From assembly GCF_019801965.1 (NCBI RefSeq), contig NZ_JAHVIA010000003.1, positions 248,001 to 312,000 on the forward strand: DNA of 64,000 nt. Direction: 5' to 3'. The notes beneath the pieces are model-generated. The model saw only the letters and a program-made list of their open reading frames with translations, was not told the DNA's origin and did no database searches. The DNA comes from Salipiger bermudensis (GTDB lineage Bacteria; Pseudomonadota; Alphaproteobacteria; Rhodobacterales; Rhodobacteraceae). Below are positions 17,789 to 26,652 of this stretch, in pieces; positions within the stretch are counted from its first letter, which is position 1; the number at the start of each line of letters is the position of its first letter. The position numbers and the translations under genes were made by a program.

Positions 17789-20515
17789 TCAAAGTCTTAA
17801 ATCCAGCCCTTCGGGCGCGGCCATGACCGATGCCCGTGCCGGCGCCTCTTGTGCCGCGGGCATCACCTCGTCGATCACCATCGGCGCCGATCCCTGCCCG
17901 GCACCTGGGCCTGCCTGACCCTGCCCGTCAGAAAAGCTGAAGCTTGCCGAGCCGTAGCCCAGATCCGACAGGTGACGCGCGAGTTGATCAACGTGGCGGC
18001 GCAGGAGATCGAGTGTCTCCGGTCGATCGGCGCTCAGGCTGAGGACAAGTCCGGCCTCGCCTTGGCCGATCCGAAATCGGAGCTGGCCCAGCTCTTCCGG
18101 CTTCAGCTTGAGCTCGATCACCTCGCCCTGCGCGTCGGCCGCAGCGGTCAAGGCCTCCGACGCCTGTCGCAGCAGAGTCGCCGTGTCACGTGTGACTGGG
18201 GCAAAGGAACCGGCATGCGAAGCGAGGGCGGTGGAGCGCGGCTCGCCTGGTGTTGCGCTCGACAGCGGATCCGCCGGCAAGGGCTCGATCACCGGAGAGG
18301 TCACATCCGGCAGGCCGGTTTGCCCGATTTCGGGAATGATTTTGGGCGCCCTCGCGCTGACCATCGGGGCTGAAGCCTTGGCGGACGTGATCATGCCGCG
18401 AGGCGGCGCGTCCCGATCCTCAGCGACAACGCGATTTCTCGGTCTGGTCTCAAACGGCTCCGCTGGCCGATCCCGCACTTCATCTCGGGCCCCCTTCGCG
18501 AGGAGCTCCCCAGCCCTTTGGCTCGAAGCTGCGACCACCTCTTTCGCTACTGCACCGGGCCGCTTCGAGCCCAAGGCAGACACGCGCGCAACGACGTCCG
18601 GATGCCCTGTCCGGCCTCGCTTGAGCTCAGCGCCCAAAGGCGCTGCCGACGAACCGATCTCGGCATTTACAGAGCCTGAATTCGCCCGGGACGGACCGCC
18701 CTTTGCAACGCTGCTCGCTTGGCCTGCGGACGCAATCAACACGCTCTGGCCGCCCCGAGCGCCTCTCGTATCGTCCTGCGCTTTCGGCTTCGTGATCGCG
18801 TCGAGCGGCCTCGCCCCTCCGTTGCGCGCGGCACCCAAGCGCTCAGCTCTCTGCTGGCTTAAGGATATCCGCGATTCGCCTAAGAGAGTTTCAAGCTCAA
18901 GGAACGAAGTGCGACCGGTTTCTGCTGTGGGAGGAGTTTCCGCGCTCGCGCCGGATCGCTCAGTTGTGAAAGAAGATGGGTATCCGTCTGCTCGTGAGCC
19001 CTCAATCAGCGGCGATTTTGCACCCCCTACAGTATCATCAGCCTGGCGCTGCGCAGATTTCTCCAGTCGGCCCTCCCACTCTGCGCCCCGACCGACTTCT
19101 GATCCCTGCGTGCCAGTGTCGCCTTGCGGAGCCATGGGCATGTTGGCGGGCTTCGCTCCGGACCCCGGTGCTTTCGAACCGGTTTCGATCAAGGCACCCA
19201 TGACCTGTCGCGTCCCGGGCGCCTCGCCCTGCTCGAGCCTGTCTCGATGGCGACCGATCTCTTTCGAGCCTGCAGCATCCGGGATCTGCAGATGCTTAAC
19301 TGTTTTGGCCTGCCCACCCGAGCGCTGCTCCCGGTGCAAGCCCCGCTGCGCATAAGAGCTGACACTATCGGTTGGAGCGCCCACTCTGAATGATCGCTGT
19401 TGCGGCGCAGCTCCGGTGACTTTCGGAATTGCTGCAGGGCGCGCTTCTCTGCTCGGATCGGAAGCCGACATCGCATTATCAGGCGCCGCGACCGCAGGAT
19501 CCGTAGGCAAGGTTGATGTCACTCGCTGTTCGATGGCCTGCCCATTGCGGGCGAATAGCAGGCCGGAGTTCTGCGGACTGGTCACACCATTTTTCTCAGA
19601 AGGCACCGATGCGCTCTTTGCTACGCCCCTCGTTACCTCGGGCTCCGCTCTCGTTGGCTCACCCGCGAGCCGCAGAGAGGCCCCCGCGCGCGAGCCGGCG
19701 GCCATCGAGGCCGCCCGTTGCAGTTCAACCGAGCCGGGCCCGAGCGCCTGCCCTCTCTGTGCAGCGGATGCATTCCGCCGGCCGCTCTTGAGCGCGCCAT
19801 TCGACCTGACGGTGCCCTTAGCAGCCGGCGCAGAACGAGTGTCATTCACAGGACCTCGGGCATCGGGGAGCTCTCTCCCACCCTTTTCCAATCCTCGGCG
19901 ACTTTCCCGCGTCTCAGGATCGGTCTGCCCCGTAGAGGTCGCGCCGAGCGTGCCATTACGATCTGGCGCAATGGTAGAGGGCGCCCGACCCTCCGCCATC
20001 CCGGTCGTCGCGTTGGCCGCCGACGATGCCCCCGCAGGCTCCGAAGCGGTGGTGGGGGCCTTCTCGAGAGCGTCTCTGGCACTTGCCGCGGCCACCTGTT
20101 TTCGCGCGGCCGCGCTCGTATCACGGAGAGGGCCAAGCGGCACTCCAACGAGGTCTCCCGGCACGGTCCGTGTCTCTAACTGGCCCGAGCTCTCGACTGG
20201 CTGACTGAATTCGGGCGAGAACGGATCTGCGTCCTGAAGCGGCTCTTCCTTCGACACGCCTGCCTCGGCTTGCTCCCTCAGCTTCCCGGCATCATCCGCC
20301 TCAACCTTCTCCCCATCCGTCGCCATCGGGTCAGTCTCAGGAGGAGTCTCGAGAGTGCTCCCCCTCTCGAGGTCAGATCTCTCGCCATCATGCTTCCCGT
20401 AAAGCGCGCCGAGAACCTCTTCGAAGCTCGCCGCGCCCTCTGAGGCGCTCGCGCCTTCAACGGATGGCACATGAGACTGGGTCAAGGTCAGCAGACCGAT
20501 CAGGGAGTTCAGCAT
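17789..20515 (-). CDS. fliK: Flagellar hook-length control protein FliK, unusually long
   Basis: This 908-aa protein is called FliK from its C-terminal Flg_hook domain, about residues 799-862 (VIELKLKPEELGQLRFRI, then ETLDLLRRHVDQLARHL and YGSASFSFSD). FliK is secreted during hook growth and, through this domain, switches FlhB specificity when the hook is long enough. The first 780 residues are low-complexity, rich in Ala, Ser, Gly, Pro and Glu, with no domain visible, as expected for a disordered ruler. Typical FliK proteins are about 400-600 aa, so this one is long. The position before flgD, with the divergent flgJ unit, supports the call. Confidence 0.88.
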   Translation of the reverse strand: MLNSLIGLLTLTQSHVPSVEGASASEGAASFEEVLGALYGKHDGERSDLERGSTLETPPETDPMATDGEKVEADDAGKLREQAEAGVSKEEPLQDADPFSPEFSQPVESSGQLETRTVPGDLVGVPLGPLRDTSAAARKQVAAASARDALEKAPTTASEPAGASSAANATTGMAEGRAPSTIAPDRNGTLGATSTGQTDPETRESRRGLEKGGRELPDARGPVNDTRSAPAAKGTVRSNGALKSGRRNASAAQRGQALGPGSVELQRAASMAAGSRAGASLRLAGEPTRAEPEVTRGVAKSASVPSEKNGVTSPQNSGLLFARNGQAIEQRVTSTLPTDPAVAAPDNAMSASDPSREARPAAIPKVTGAAPQQRSFRVGAPTDSVSSYAQRGLHREQRSGGQAKTVKHLQIPDAAGSKEIGRHRDRLEQGEAPGTRQVMGALIETGSKAPGSGAKPANMPMAPQGDTGTQGSEVGRGAEWEGRLEKSAQRQADDTVGGAKSPLIEGSRADGYPSSFTTERSGASAETPPTAETGRTSFLELETLLGESRISLSQQRAERLGAARNGGARPLDAITKPKAQDDTRGARGGQSVLIASAGQASSVAKGGPSRANSGSVNAEIGSSAAPLGAELKRGRTGHPDVVARVSALGSKRPGAVAKEVVAASSQRAGELLAKGARDEVRDRPAEPFETRPRNRVVAEDRDAPPRGMITSAKASAPMVSARAPKIIPEIGQTGLPDVTSPVIEPLPADPLSSATPGEPRSTALASHAGSFAPVTRDTATLLRQASEALTAAADAQGEVIELKLKPEELGQLRFRIGQGEAGLVLSLSADRPETLDLLRRHVDQLARHLSDLGYGSASFSFSDGQGQAGPGAGQGSAPMVIDEVMPAAQEAPARASVMAAPEGLDLRL

Positions 20516-20563
20516 AGTCGCTCCGGGAATTCTTCCACTGCGGCCGGTTTACCCCGTTTCTCC

Positions 20564-20578
20564 TTACCGATTCTTTAC
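20564..20578 (+). promoter_or_regulatory. CtrA-like motif between fliK and flgJ
   Basis: TTAC-N7-TTAC lies in the 110-bp divergent region, 48 bp upstream of the flgJ ATG and 49 bp from the fliK ATG. The alphaproteobacterial CtrA consensus is TTAA-N7-TTAA(C). Both half-sites match at three of four bases. Binding is inferred. Confidence 0.4.
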
Positions 20579-20625
20579 CGCCTTTGCCGCAATCTCACGA
20601 GCAATGCTGCAAATTGGAGAGACCC

Positions 20626-20886
20626 ATGGATATTTCTTCGGCCCCCACGCCCGGGGCCACGGCCCATCTCTATCGCGCCGCCGTCGCGCTCGAGGCCAGC
20701 TTCCTCGCCGAGATGTTGCGCGCCGCGGGGCTTGGAGAGAGCCGGGGCGCCTTCGGTGGCGGCGTCGGCGAGGATCAGTTCGCTTCGCTTCTGGCCCGGG
20801 AACATGCCGAAGCCCTGGCCAGCTCCGGCGGAATCGGGCTGGCAGAGTCGATCTTTCAGGCGCTCGCGAGGAGACAGCATGACTGA
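20626..20886 (+). CDS. flgJ: Rod-binding protein, FlgJ N-terminal domain type
   Basis: This 86-aa protein corresponds to the FlgJ rod-binding domain alone: LEASFLAEMLRAAGLGE, then GGGVGEDQFASLLAREHAEALA and GGIGLAESIFQAL. It lacks the muramidase domain that enteric FlgJ carries, which is usual in alphaproteobacteria. It acts as a scaffold for rod assembly in the periplasm. I start it at 20626 (MDISSAPTPG), preceded by GGAGA. It overlaps the next gene by 8 bp, so the two are translationally coupled. Confidence 0.88.
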   Translation: MDISSAPTPGATAHLYRAAVALEASFLAEMLRAAGLGESRGAFGGGVGEDQFASLLAREHAEALASSGGIGLAESIFQALARRQHD

Positions 20887-21235
20887 TCCGGTGGATGACC
20901 CGCTGGAGGCGCTCGGCCGCCTTCTCGCGCAGGAGCGCGCCTGCCTGCTGGCCGGCGCGCTCGACGAAATCGGACCGTTGATGGAGGCCAAGGCCGCGCT
21001 GATTTCCGAGCTCCGCGAGGCCTTGCCAGAGGATCGCGAGGCGCTTCGGCAGATGCATGAGCGCATGGTTCGCAACCAGGCGCTTTTCGATCAATCCCTT
21101 GCCGGGATTCGCAATGCGGCGGAGCGCTTCGGCGCCATGCGAAGGATGCGGTGCTCCATGGATGTCTACGATTCGGGCGGCCGCCGGGCGACCATCGACC
21201 TGCCCGCCACACAGAAGGTCGAGCGCCGGGCATGA
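20879..21235 (+). CDS. FlgN-like flagellar export chaperone
   Basis: This 118-aa mostly helical protein fits FlgN (PF05130). A long amphipathic N-terminal helix (DPLEALGRLLAQERACLLAG) precedes a KAALISELREAL segment and a second helix (NQALFDQSLAGIRNAAERF). The C-terminal VYDSGGRRATI is the motif usually seen at the end of FlgN proteins. FlgN chaperones the hook-filament junction proteins FlgK and FlgL to the export gate; both are encoded in this window. Sequence conservation in the family is weak, so the call rests on architecture plus the overlap with flgJ. Confidence 0.72.
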   Translation: MTDPVDDPLEALGRLLAQERACLLAGALDEIGPLMEAKAALISELREALPEDREALRQMHERMVRNQALFDQSLAGIRNAAERFGAMRRMRCSMDVYDSGGRRATIDLPATQKVERRA

Positions 21236-21274
21236 GGCATTTGTGTTGAATCGATCCAAGCCCGCCAGAGGCGC

Positions 21275-21289
21275 TTAGCGCTTCGTTAG
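21275..21289 (+). promoter_or_regulatory. CtrA-like motif upstream of flagellin
   Basis: TTAG-N7-TTAG lies 154 bp before the flagellin ATG in a 207-bp gap. It is a degenerate match to TTAA-N7-TTAA, with the last base of each half-site changed. It is reported because the same spacing recurs upstream of other flagellar units here. Confidence 0.3.
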
Positions 21290-21442
21290 GGTTTGTCGCC
21301 CAAGGTCGCTCCTGCATCCGAGACGGATGGCGCAGCGGGCAAGCGGCCCTTCCTGCACTCGTCAGAAAGACGTTCAGATCGCCGGTTTCCGGCACCTCAT
21401 CAATACGGCGCAAAGCGTCGCATGACCCAAGGACGAACATCC

Positions 21443-22732
21443 ATGTCTAGCATTCTGACGAACAACGGCGCCATGGTGGCGCTGCAGACCCTCAAGACCA
21501 TCAACAACAGCCTCGCCACCACGCAAGGTGAAATCTCGACCGGCAAGCGCGTTGCCGACGCCAAGGACAATGCCGCCGTCTGGGCGATCTCGAAGGTGAT
21601 GGAAGCCGATGTGAAGGGCTTCAAAGGCATCTCCGACAGCCTCAACCTCGGCGAGTCGACCGTCGCCGTGGCCCGCTCCGCGTCGGAAACGGTCACCGAC
21701 CTGCTGACCGACATCAAGGGCAAGATCGTTGCTGCGCAGGAAGAAAACGTCGACCGGGCCAAGATCCAGACGGATATCAACGCGCTGCGCGACCAGATCG
21801 ATGCGGTCGTGGGTGCGGCCCAGTTCAACGGCCTGAACCTGCTGTCGAACACCGACACGACCGCCGATTCCGGCAATATCAATGTCCTCGCGTCGCTCGA
21901 CCGCTCCGGGACCGGCGTTTCCGCCTCCGACATCGCCGTTGCGAAACAGGACCTGGGGACCGGGGAAGCCTCGACCGGCACCACGAACCTGGATGTTTCG
22001 ACCAACACGACCGGTGTGGCAGTCGGCGCCACCGCTACATACGTGACCTTCGACGGGGTCGGCGCGGATGACGAGCTGGTCGCCGGCGCGAACTTCAAGG
22101 TGACCGGCAGCAGCAACTTCGCAGGCGATGTCTCTGCGGAAGCCTACGATTTCTCGGCAGATGTCGAATACGTGGCCCGCGACGGCGATACCCTCGCCGA
22201 CGTCACCGCAGCCATGGTCGAGCGCCTGAACTTCCAGGCTGCTTCGGATGGTCTGCAAATCACCTTCTCGGTCAACGCGACCAATGCGGGTCAGATCGAC
22301 TTCACCAACAACTACGATGAAGCGATCTCTGACGATAACAGCGTGGTGGAGCAATCCGACATCGCCGACATCGCGACCCTTGAGGCAGAGGCCGACGGCA
22401 CCATCGGCGGAGGCCTCGAGCTGCTGGCCGAGTTCGACGTCACGACCGACGACGGCACCGACGCGGCGCTCGCCGGCATCGAGGGTCTTCTGCAGACGGC
22501 CATCGACTCCGCTGCCGCCTTCGGTTCGGTTCAGGGCCGCATCGAGACCCAGACCGAGTTTATCTCGAGCCTGATCGACTCTCTGAAATCCGGCATTGGC
22601 ACGCTGGTCGATGCCGACATGGAAGAGGCTTCGGCCCGGTTGCAGGCGCTGCAGGTGCAGCAGCAGCTCGGCGTTCAGGCGCTCTCGATCGCCAACCAGG
22701 CGCCGCAGTCGCTGCTGTCGCTCTTCCAGTAA
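21443..22732 (+). CDS. fliC: Flagellin
   Basis: This 429-aa protein has both conserved flagellin ends: the N-terminal D0/D1 helices (NNGAMVALQTLKTINNSLA, then STGKRVADAKDNAAVWAIS) and the C-terminal helices (ADMEEASARLQALQVQQQL, then ALSIANQAPQSLLSLFQ). The central part, about residues 140-370, is variable, Asp/Thr-rich and surface-exposed in the filament. The start at 21443 (MSSILTNN) has AAGGACG about 9 nt upstream. An in-frame ATG at 21422 is less likely. It is followed by flaF and flbT, the usual alphaproteobacterial flagellin regulators. It is the only flagellin gene in the window. Confidence 0.96.
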   Translation: MSSILTNNGAMVALQTLKTINNSLATTQGEISTGKRVADAKDNAAVWAISKVMEADVKGFKGISDSLNLGESTVAVARSASETVTDLLTDIKGKIVAAQEENVDRAKIQTDINALRDQIDAVVGAAQFNGLNLLSNTDTTADSGNINVLASLDRSGTGVSASDIAVAKQDLGTGEASTGTTNLDVSTNTTGVAVGATATYVTFDGVGADDELVAGANFKVTGSSNFAGDVSAEAYDFSADVEYVARDGDTLADVTAAMVERLNFQAASDGLQITFSVNATNAGQIDFTNNYDEAISDDNSVVEQSDIADIATLEAEADGTIGGGLELLAEFDVTTDDGTDAALAGIEGLLQTAIDSAAAFGSVQGRIETQTEFISSLIDSLKSGIGTLVDADMEEASARLQALQVQQQLGVQALSIANQAPQSLLSLFQ

Positions 22733-22746
22733 GACAAGGCTTCGAG

Positions 22747-22763
22747 GGCCGGCCCAGCCGGCC
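22747..22763 (+). terminator. Possible flagellin terminator
   Basis: A 7-bp perfect GC stem (ggccggc / gccggcc) with a 3-nt loop lies 15 bp after the flagellin stop and is followed by TTCATCC. The T-run is weak, so it may only reduce flow into flaF, a common way to raise flagellin output above its regulators. Confidence 0.55.
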
Positions 22764-22814
22764 TTCATCCGCTAGCGAACCGCTTCAGCAGAAACACAGT
22801 CGGAAGGTTCCGCC

Positions 22815-23192
22815 GTGAACGCCCTTCTCATGGCGCAGCGCGCCTACACCCAGCCCACAACCAGCACGCGGACCGACCGGGCCATCGAATATGACCTGCT
22901 CGCGCGCGTGACGCATCGCATCAAATCTGCCGCACAGGCCGGGCCAACGGCCTATCCCTGTCTCGTGCGGGCGCTTTACGACAATCGCAGGCTCTGGACG
23001 GCCCTTGCCGTCGACGTAGTCAGCCCGGACAACGCATTGCCACAGGAGCTTCGGGCACAGATTTTCTATCTTGCCGAATTCGTTCAGACCCACACCGGCA
23101 AGGTGCTCGCCCGAAAAGCGCGGCTCGCCCCCCTGCTCGAGGTCAACGCCGCGATCCTGCGCGGTCTTGGTGGCCAGAGGCCGACACGATGA
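22815..23192 (+). CDS. flaF: Flagellar biosynthesis regulator FlaF
   Basis: This 125-aa protein matches FlaF (PF07309): an N-terminal ALLMAQRAYTQ, the helix YDLLARVTHRIKSA, NRRLWTALAVDV and QIFYLAEFVQTHTGKVL. In Caulobacter FlaF promotes flagellin synthesis and secretion and works against FlbT. The start codon is GTG with GGAAGG 7-12 nt before it. The stop overlaps the flbT start (ATGA), so FlaF and FlbT are made together. Confidence 0.92.
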   Translation: MNALLMAQRAYTQPTTSTRTDRAIEYDLLARVTHRIKSAAQAGPTAYPCLVRALYDNRRLWTALAVDVVSPDNALPQELRAQIFYLAEFVQTHTGKVLARKARLAPLLEVNAAILRGLGGQRPTR

Positions 23193-23593
23193 GCGGGCTC
23201 GTCCTCAAACTCGGACCGCGGGAACGGGTTCTGATCAACGGCGCCGTGATCGAGAACGGGGATCGCCGCAGCCGCCTCTCAATCGTCACTCCGAAGGCCA
23301 ATATCCTGCGCCTGCGCGATGCCATTCACCCGGAGGAGGCCCGAACCCCGGTGCGCCGCCTCTGCTACATGACACAGCTGATCCTCACCGGCGATATCGA
23401 TCCTGACGAGGCGCAGCGCCAGCTGCTCCGCGGCATCGAGGAGCTCAGCCGCATCCTGACCGACCCGGACAGCCGCGAGCTCCTCAACAAGGCCACGACC
23501 AGCTTGCTCGACGGCCAGTATTATCAGTCCCTGAAGGCGCTGCGGAGCCTTATTCCGCGAGAGGACCGGCTGCTCGCCGCGCGCCAGCAATGA
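23189..23593 (+). CDS. flbT: Flagellin mRNA regulator FlbT
   Basis: This 134-aa protein matches FlbT (PF07378): GLVLKLGPRERVLINGAVIENGD at the N-terminus, then CYMTQLILTGDIDPDEAQRQ and GQYYQSLKALRSLIP. In Caulobacter FlbT binds the flagellin mRNA leader and promotes its decay until the hook is complete. A natural target here would be the 5' leader of the flagellin two genes upstream. It is coupled by ATGA overlaps to flaF before it and the DUF1217 gene after it. Confidence 0.93.
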   Translation: MSGLVLKLGPRERVLINGAVIENGDRRSRLSIVTPKANILRLRDAIHPEEARTPVRRLCYMTQLILTGDIDPDEAQRQLLRGIEELSRILTDPDSRELLNKATTSLLDGQYYQSLKALRSLIPREDRLLAARQQ

Positions 23594-24807
23594 GCTACAC
23601 TCCAATGATCGGCGCGCCGGGGCTCGTCGGCTGGCAGATCCTCCAGAACACGATCGAGACCCAGCGTGCCGCCTTCAACAAGACTTCCGAACTGACACGC
23701 GAAGCCACGTATTTCCAGGAGCGCATCGGCGAGATCGGCTCTGCACAAGAGCTTGTCGACAATCGGCGGCTGCTCAGCGTGGCGCTGACGGCGTTCGGCA
23801 TGGAAGATGAGGTCGACAGCAAATATCTCGTCAAGCGGCTGATCGAGGAAGGCACATCCGAGGACGATGCCCTTGCCAACAAGCTGAACGACAGCCGCTA
23901 TGTCGCCTTGGTCGAGGCCTTCGATTTCGAACCTGTCATAGCGCACAAAACCCAGGAAGAGGGTTTCGCAGAGACGATCCTAGCCCGCTACGAAGAGCGC
24001 GTCCGCGCCAACCTCACCGAGACCCTGGCCCAGCCGGAATACCTTGCCGATCCGGACTATGCTGCGCTCTTCGCGGCTCAGGTCGAGGAGAACCTAGAGA
24101 TCTCTCGCGCCTATTTCACCGAAAACATCTCGCGTATCTCTTCCGCGGATGCGCTCCTGCTCGATCCGGAGCTGCGCCAGGTTGCGATCACCGCGTTCGA
24201 TCTGGGCGACCGGGCGCGCAGCAGCACCGTGCTTCGGCGCACGCTCGAAGAGGATCCGGCCGAGCCAAGAGCGCTGTCCAACCTTCTGGGCGATCCCAAT
24301 CTGCGTGCCTTCTCCAAGGCCTTCGCCTTCTACGAGACAGAGACCAGGACGGTCCTGCAGACCGAGGGGTTCGCCACCAACATCACCGATCAGTTCCGCT
24401 GGCAACGTTTCGAAGATGCCGTGAGCGAGGTCGACGAGGCGATAGGTACGGCGCTCAAGTTCCAGCGCTCGCTGCCGGAACTGGCCGCCAGCGATCTCAG
24501 TGACAAGGCGAAGTGGTACAATATTCTCGGCAGCAAGATGATGCGCGAGGTCTTCGAGACCGCGCTCGGACTGCCAGACGGATTCAGCCAGATCGACCTC
24601 GACAAGCAGGTCGAAATCGTCTCCGACAGGGCCCGACAGCGTATTGGCATCGAGAGTTTTGCAGACTTGGAAGATCCAAAGACACTGAACCGGATCGTGC
24701 AGAGCTACCTTCTTCAGGACCAGATCTCGCAGGCGGGCGCCTTTGGCTCACAGCAGATCGCCCTCAGCCTCCTCAGTACCATCCGCTACAACCGCGACGA
24801 TCGATAG
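23590..24807 (+). CDS. DUF1217 flagellar protein with three internal repeats
   Basis: This 405-aa protein matches DUF1217 (PF06748), an alphaproteobacterial family found in flagellar clusters. Reading it shows three related units of about 130 aa, with cores at residues 61-113 (LLSVALTAFGMEDEV ... SRYVALVEAF), 195-247 (LRQVAITAFDLGDRA ... NLRAFSKAFAF) and 317-374 (MMREVFETALGLPDG ... TLNRIVQSYLL). Each is followed by a helix starting near GFA or an equivalent. There is no signal peptide or membrane segment. It is translationally coupled to flbT, so a role in flagellin export or filament assembly is likely, but its biochemical function is unknown. It ends 4 bp from the convergent fliI. Confidence 0.88.
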   Translation: MSYTPMIGAPGLVGWQILQNTIETQRAAFNKTSELTREATYFQERIGEIGSAQELVDNRRLLSVALTAFGMEDEVDSKYLVKRLIEEGTSEDDALANKLNDSRYVALVEAFDFEPVIAHKTQEEGFAETILARYEERVRANLTETLAQPEYLADPDYAALFAAQVEENLEISRAYFTENISRISSADALLLDPELRQVAITAFDLGDRARSSTVLRRTLEEDPAEPRALSNLLGDPNLRAFSKAFAFYETETRTVLQTEGFATNITDQFRWQRFEDAVSEVDEAIGTALKFQRSLPELAASDLSDKAKWYNILGSKMMREVFETALGLPDGFSQIDLDKQVEIVSDRARQRIGIESFADLEDPKTLNRIVQSYLLQDQISQAGAFGSQQIALSLLSTIRYNRDDR

Positions 24808-24811
24808 CCGC

Positions 24812-26173
24812 CTAGCTCGCCGCCGAGAGCCGGGGGCGCGGCTGTGGCGGGCGTATACCGGAGCGGCGCAGGATCAGGCGAAGCTGATTGAACGCCGCCT
24901 CCGGCCCATTTGGCGCCGGGTCAGAGACAAAGGCATCGAGATCCGGCCACGCGCGAATGGCCTGATCGAGCACCGGATCCTCACCTTCGCGATAGAGCCC
25001 GGCGCGGAGCATCGTCTCCGACCGGGCATAGGCGCCCAGAAGCTGGCGCGCCTGAAGCAGCACCTCGTTCTCCTCCGGACTTGCTGCCTCTGGAAGGCTG
25101 CGAGACACCGATCGCAACACATCGATTGCCGGGAACCGGCCGCGCTCGGCAATCTCGCGGCTCAGAACAACGTGCCCGTCGAGCACGCCACGCAGGATAT
25201 CGGCGATCGGCTCCTCCATATCCGACCCAGCGACCAAGACGCTGAACACGGCGGTGATGTCGCCCGCGCCGGGCAAACCCGGGCCGGCCCGCTCCGCAAG
25301 CCGCATGATCTGGTTGGCGGTGGAGGGCGGGAAGCCCCGCAGCGCCGGCATTTCACCTGCGGCGACCGCGACCTCGCGATGCGCTTCGGCGAAGCGCGTG
25401 ATCGAGTCCGCGAGGAAGAGCACCTGCCGTCCGGCATCGCGAAAATGCTCTGCCACCGTCATCGCCGCGAGGGCACAGCGCCGGCGTTCGAGGGGCGAGC
25501 GATCCGAGCTCGCCGCCACCACGACGCTGCGGGCCATACCCTCGGGGCCCAGAATATCATGCACAAAATCATGTACTTCACGGCCCCTCTCCCCGATCAG
25601 GGCGAGCACCGCGACATCGGCCTCGACCCCCTGTCCGAGCGCGGCCAGAAGCCGCGACTTGCCCACGCCCGAGCCCGCGAAAAGGCCGATACGCTGCCCT
25701 CGCACAAGCGGCAGCAGCGTATCGAAAGCCGCCAGGCCGGTGCGCAGCCGCGGGCCGAGGCCCCGCCGTTGCGCGGCCGGTGGCGGGCTGGCTCGAAACG
25801 GTCGCCGGCGCGGCCCCGGTGCGAGCGGCCGCCCGTCCAGCGGATGACCATACGGATCGATCACCCGGCCAATCCAGTCATCCGACGGTGCCAGAACAGG
25901 CGGCCCGAGCACCGCGACCCGATCCCCCTGCGATACACCTTCCGGCCCCTCGTCGGGCAGCATGGCGACGAGTTCGTCGCGGATTCGCAGCACCTCGCCA
26001 TCAAGCGCTCCGCCACCACGATAGAGCCGCACCCGATCGCCGATGCAGGCCAGATGCGCAAGCCCCCGAATCCAGATCACCGTCCCATCGACGGATCGCA
26101 CCCGACCCAGGGCCCGCACCGGGCGGATCTGCGCAATCTGCGTCCGCAGGCCGGAAAATTCGATGTGCTCCAT
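24812..26173 (-). CDS. fliI: Flagellum-specific ATPase FliI
   Basis: This 453-aa F1-beta-like ATPase has Walker A GSGVGKSRLLAALG, the FliI/T3SS signature IGERGREVHDFVHD, Walker B VLFLADSITRFAEAHRE and FPPSTANQIMRLAERAG. It powers unfolding and delivery of export substrates at the flagellar gate. It is transcribed alone, leftward, divergent from flgB across an 85-bp gap. Its usual partner FliH is not encoded in the window, though a FliJ-like gene is. Confidence 0.95.
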   Translation of the reverse strand: MEHIEFSGLRTQIAQIRPVRALGRVRSVDGTVIWIRGLAHLACIGDRVRLYRGGGALDGEVLRIRDELVAMLPDEGPEGVSQGDRVAVLGPPVLAPSDDWIGRVIDPYGHPLDGRPLAPGPRRRPFRASPPPAAQRRGLGPRLRTGLAAFDTLLPLVRGQRIGLFAGSGVGKSRLLAALGQGVEADVAVLALIGERGREVHDFVHDILGPEGMARSVVVAASSDRSPLERRRCALAAMTVAEHFRDAGRQVLFLADSITRFAEAHREVAVAAGEMPALRGFPPSTANQIMRLAERAGPGLPGAGDITAVFSVLVAGSDMEEPIADILRGVLDGHVVLSREIAERGRFPAIDVLRSVSRSLPEAASPEENEVLLQARQLLGAYARSETMLRAGLYREGEDPVLDQAIRAWPDLDAFVSDPAPNGPEAAFNQLRLILRRSGIRPPQPRPRLSAAS

Positions 26174-26220
26174 CGTGCGCCCCTTTCAGCGGTCTCAAAC
26201 CATTTCTAAAGGAATCACCG

Positions 26221-26235
26221 TTAAGCCTTGATTGA
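26221..26235 (+). promoter_or_regulatory. CtrA-like motif between fliI and flgB
   Basis: TTAA-N7-TTGA, one mismatch from TTAA-N7-TTAA, lies 23 bp upstream of the flgB ATG in the fliI/flgB divergent gap. It is close to the start codon, so it would overlap the promoter or transcript start. Confidence 0.35.
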
Positions 26236-26258
26236 AGCCAATCGAGGGAGAAGCCCCG

Positions 26259-26636
26259 ATGTTCAAAGATCTCGGCGTGTTTCAGACCGCCATGGCGCTG
26301 GCCAGGCATTCAGGCCTGCGCCAGGCGCTGACCGCGCAAAACATCGCGAATGCGGACACTCCCGGGTATCGCGCGCTCGAAATCCCAGATTTCGCAGACA
26401 CATTCCGAAGGCCGAGCGCCGATCAGCGGGCCACCCGCGAAAGGCATCTCAACGGGTTGCGCGAGGATGGCCTGCCCGAGCCGACTTTCCGCCGGAACAG
26501 TGTCGATCCCAACGGCAACGCGGTCTCGCTAGAAGATGAGATGGTTGCGGCGGTCGAGGCGTCGCGCAAGCACGGGCGCGCGCTGTCGGTCTACCGCTCG
26601 AGCCTCAACATCCTGCGCGCCAGCCTCGCCCGCTAA
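26259..26636 (+). CDS. flgB: Flagellar proximal rod protein FlgB
   Basis: This 125-aa rod protein has the flagellar axial motif (RHSGLRQALTAQNIANADTPGYRA) at residues 16-40, and C-terminal residues VEASRKHGRALSVYRSSL that form the paired helix. It builds the proximal rod with FlgC and FlgF. The start at 26259 (MFKDLGVFQ) follows GAGGGAG. It opens the long rightward operon flgB-flgC-fliE-fliQ-flgF-flgG-flgA-flgH-fliL, with gaps of 1-28 bp. Confidence 0.94.
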   Translation: MFKDLGVFQTAMALARHSGLRQALTAQNIANADTPGYRALEIPDFADTFRRPSADQRATRERHLNGLREDGLPEPTFRRNSVDPNGNAVSLEDEMVAAVEASRKHGRALSVYRSSLNILRASLAR

Positions 26637-26652
26637 AGATGGAGACTACCAG

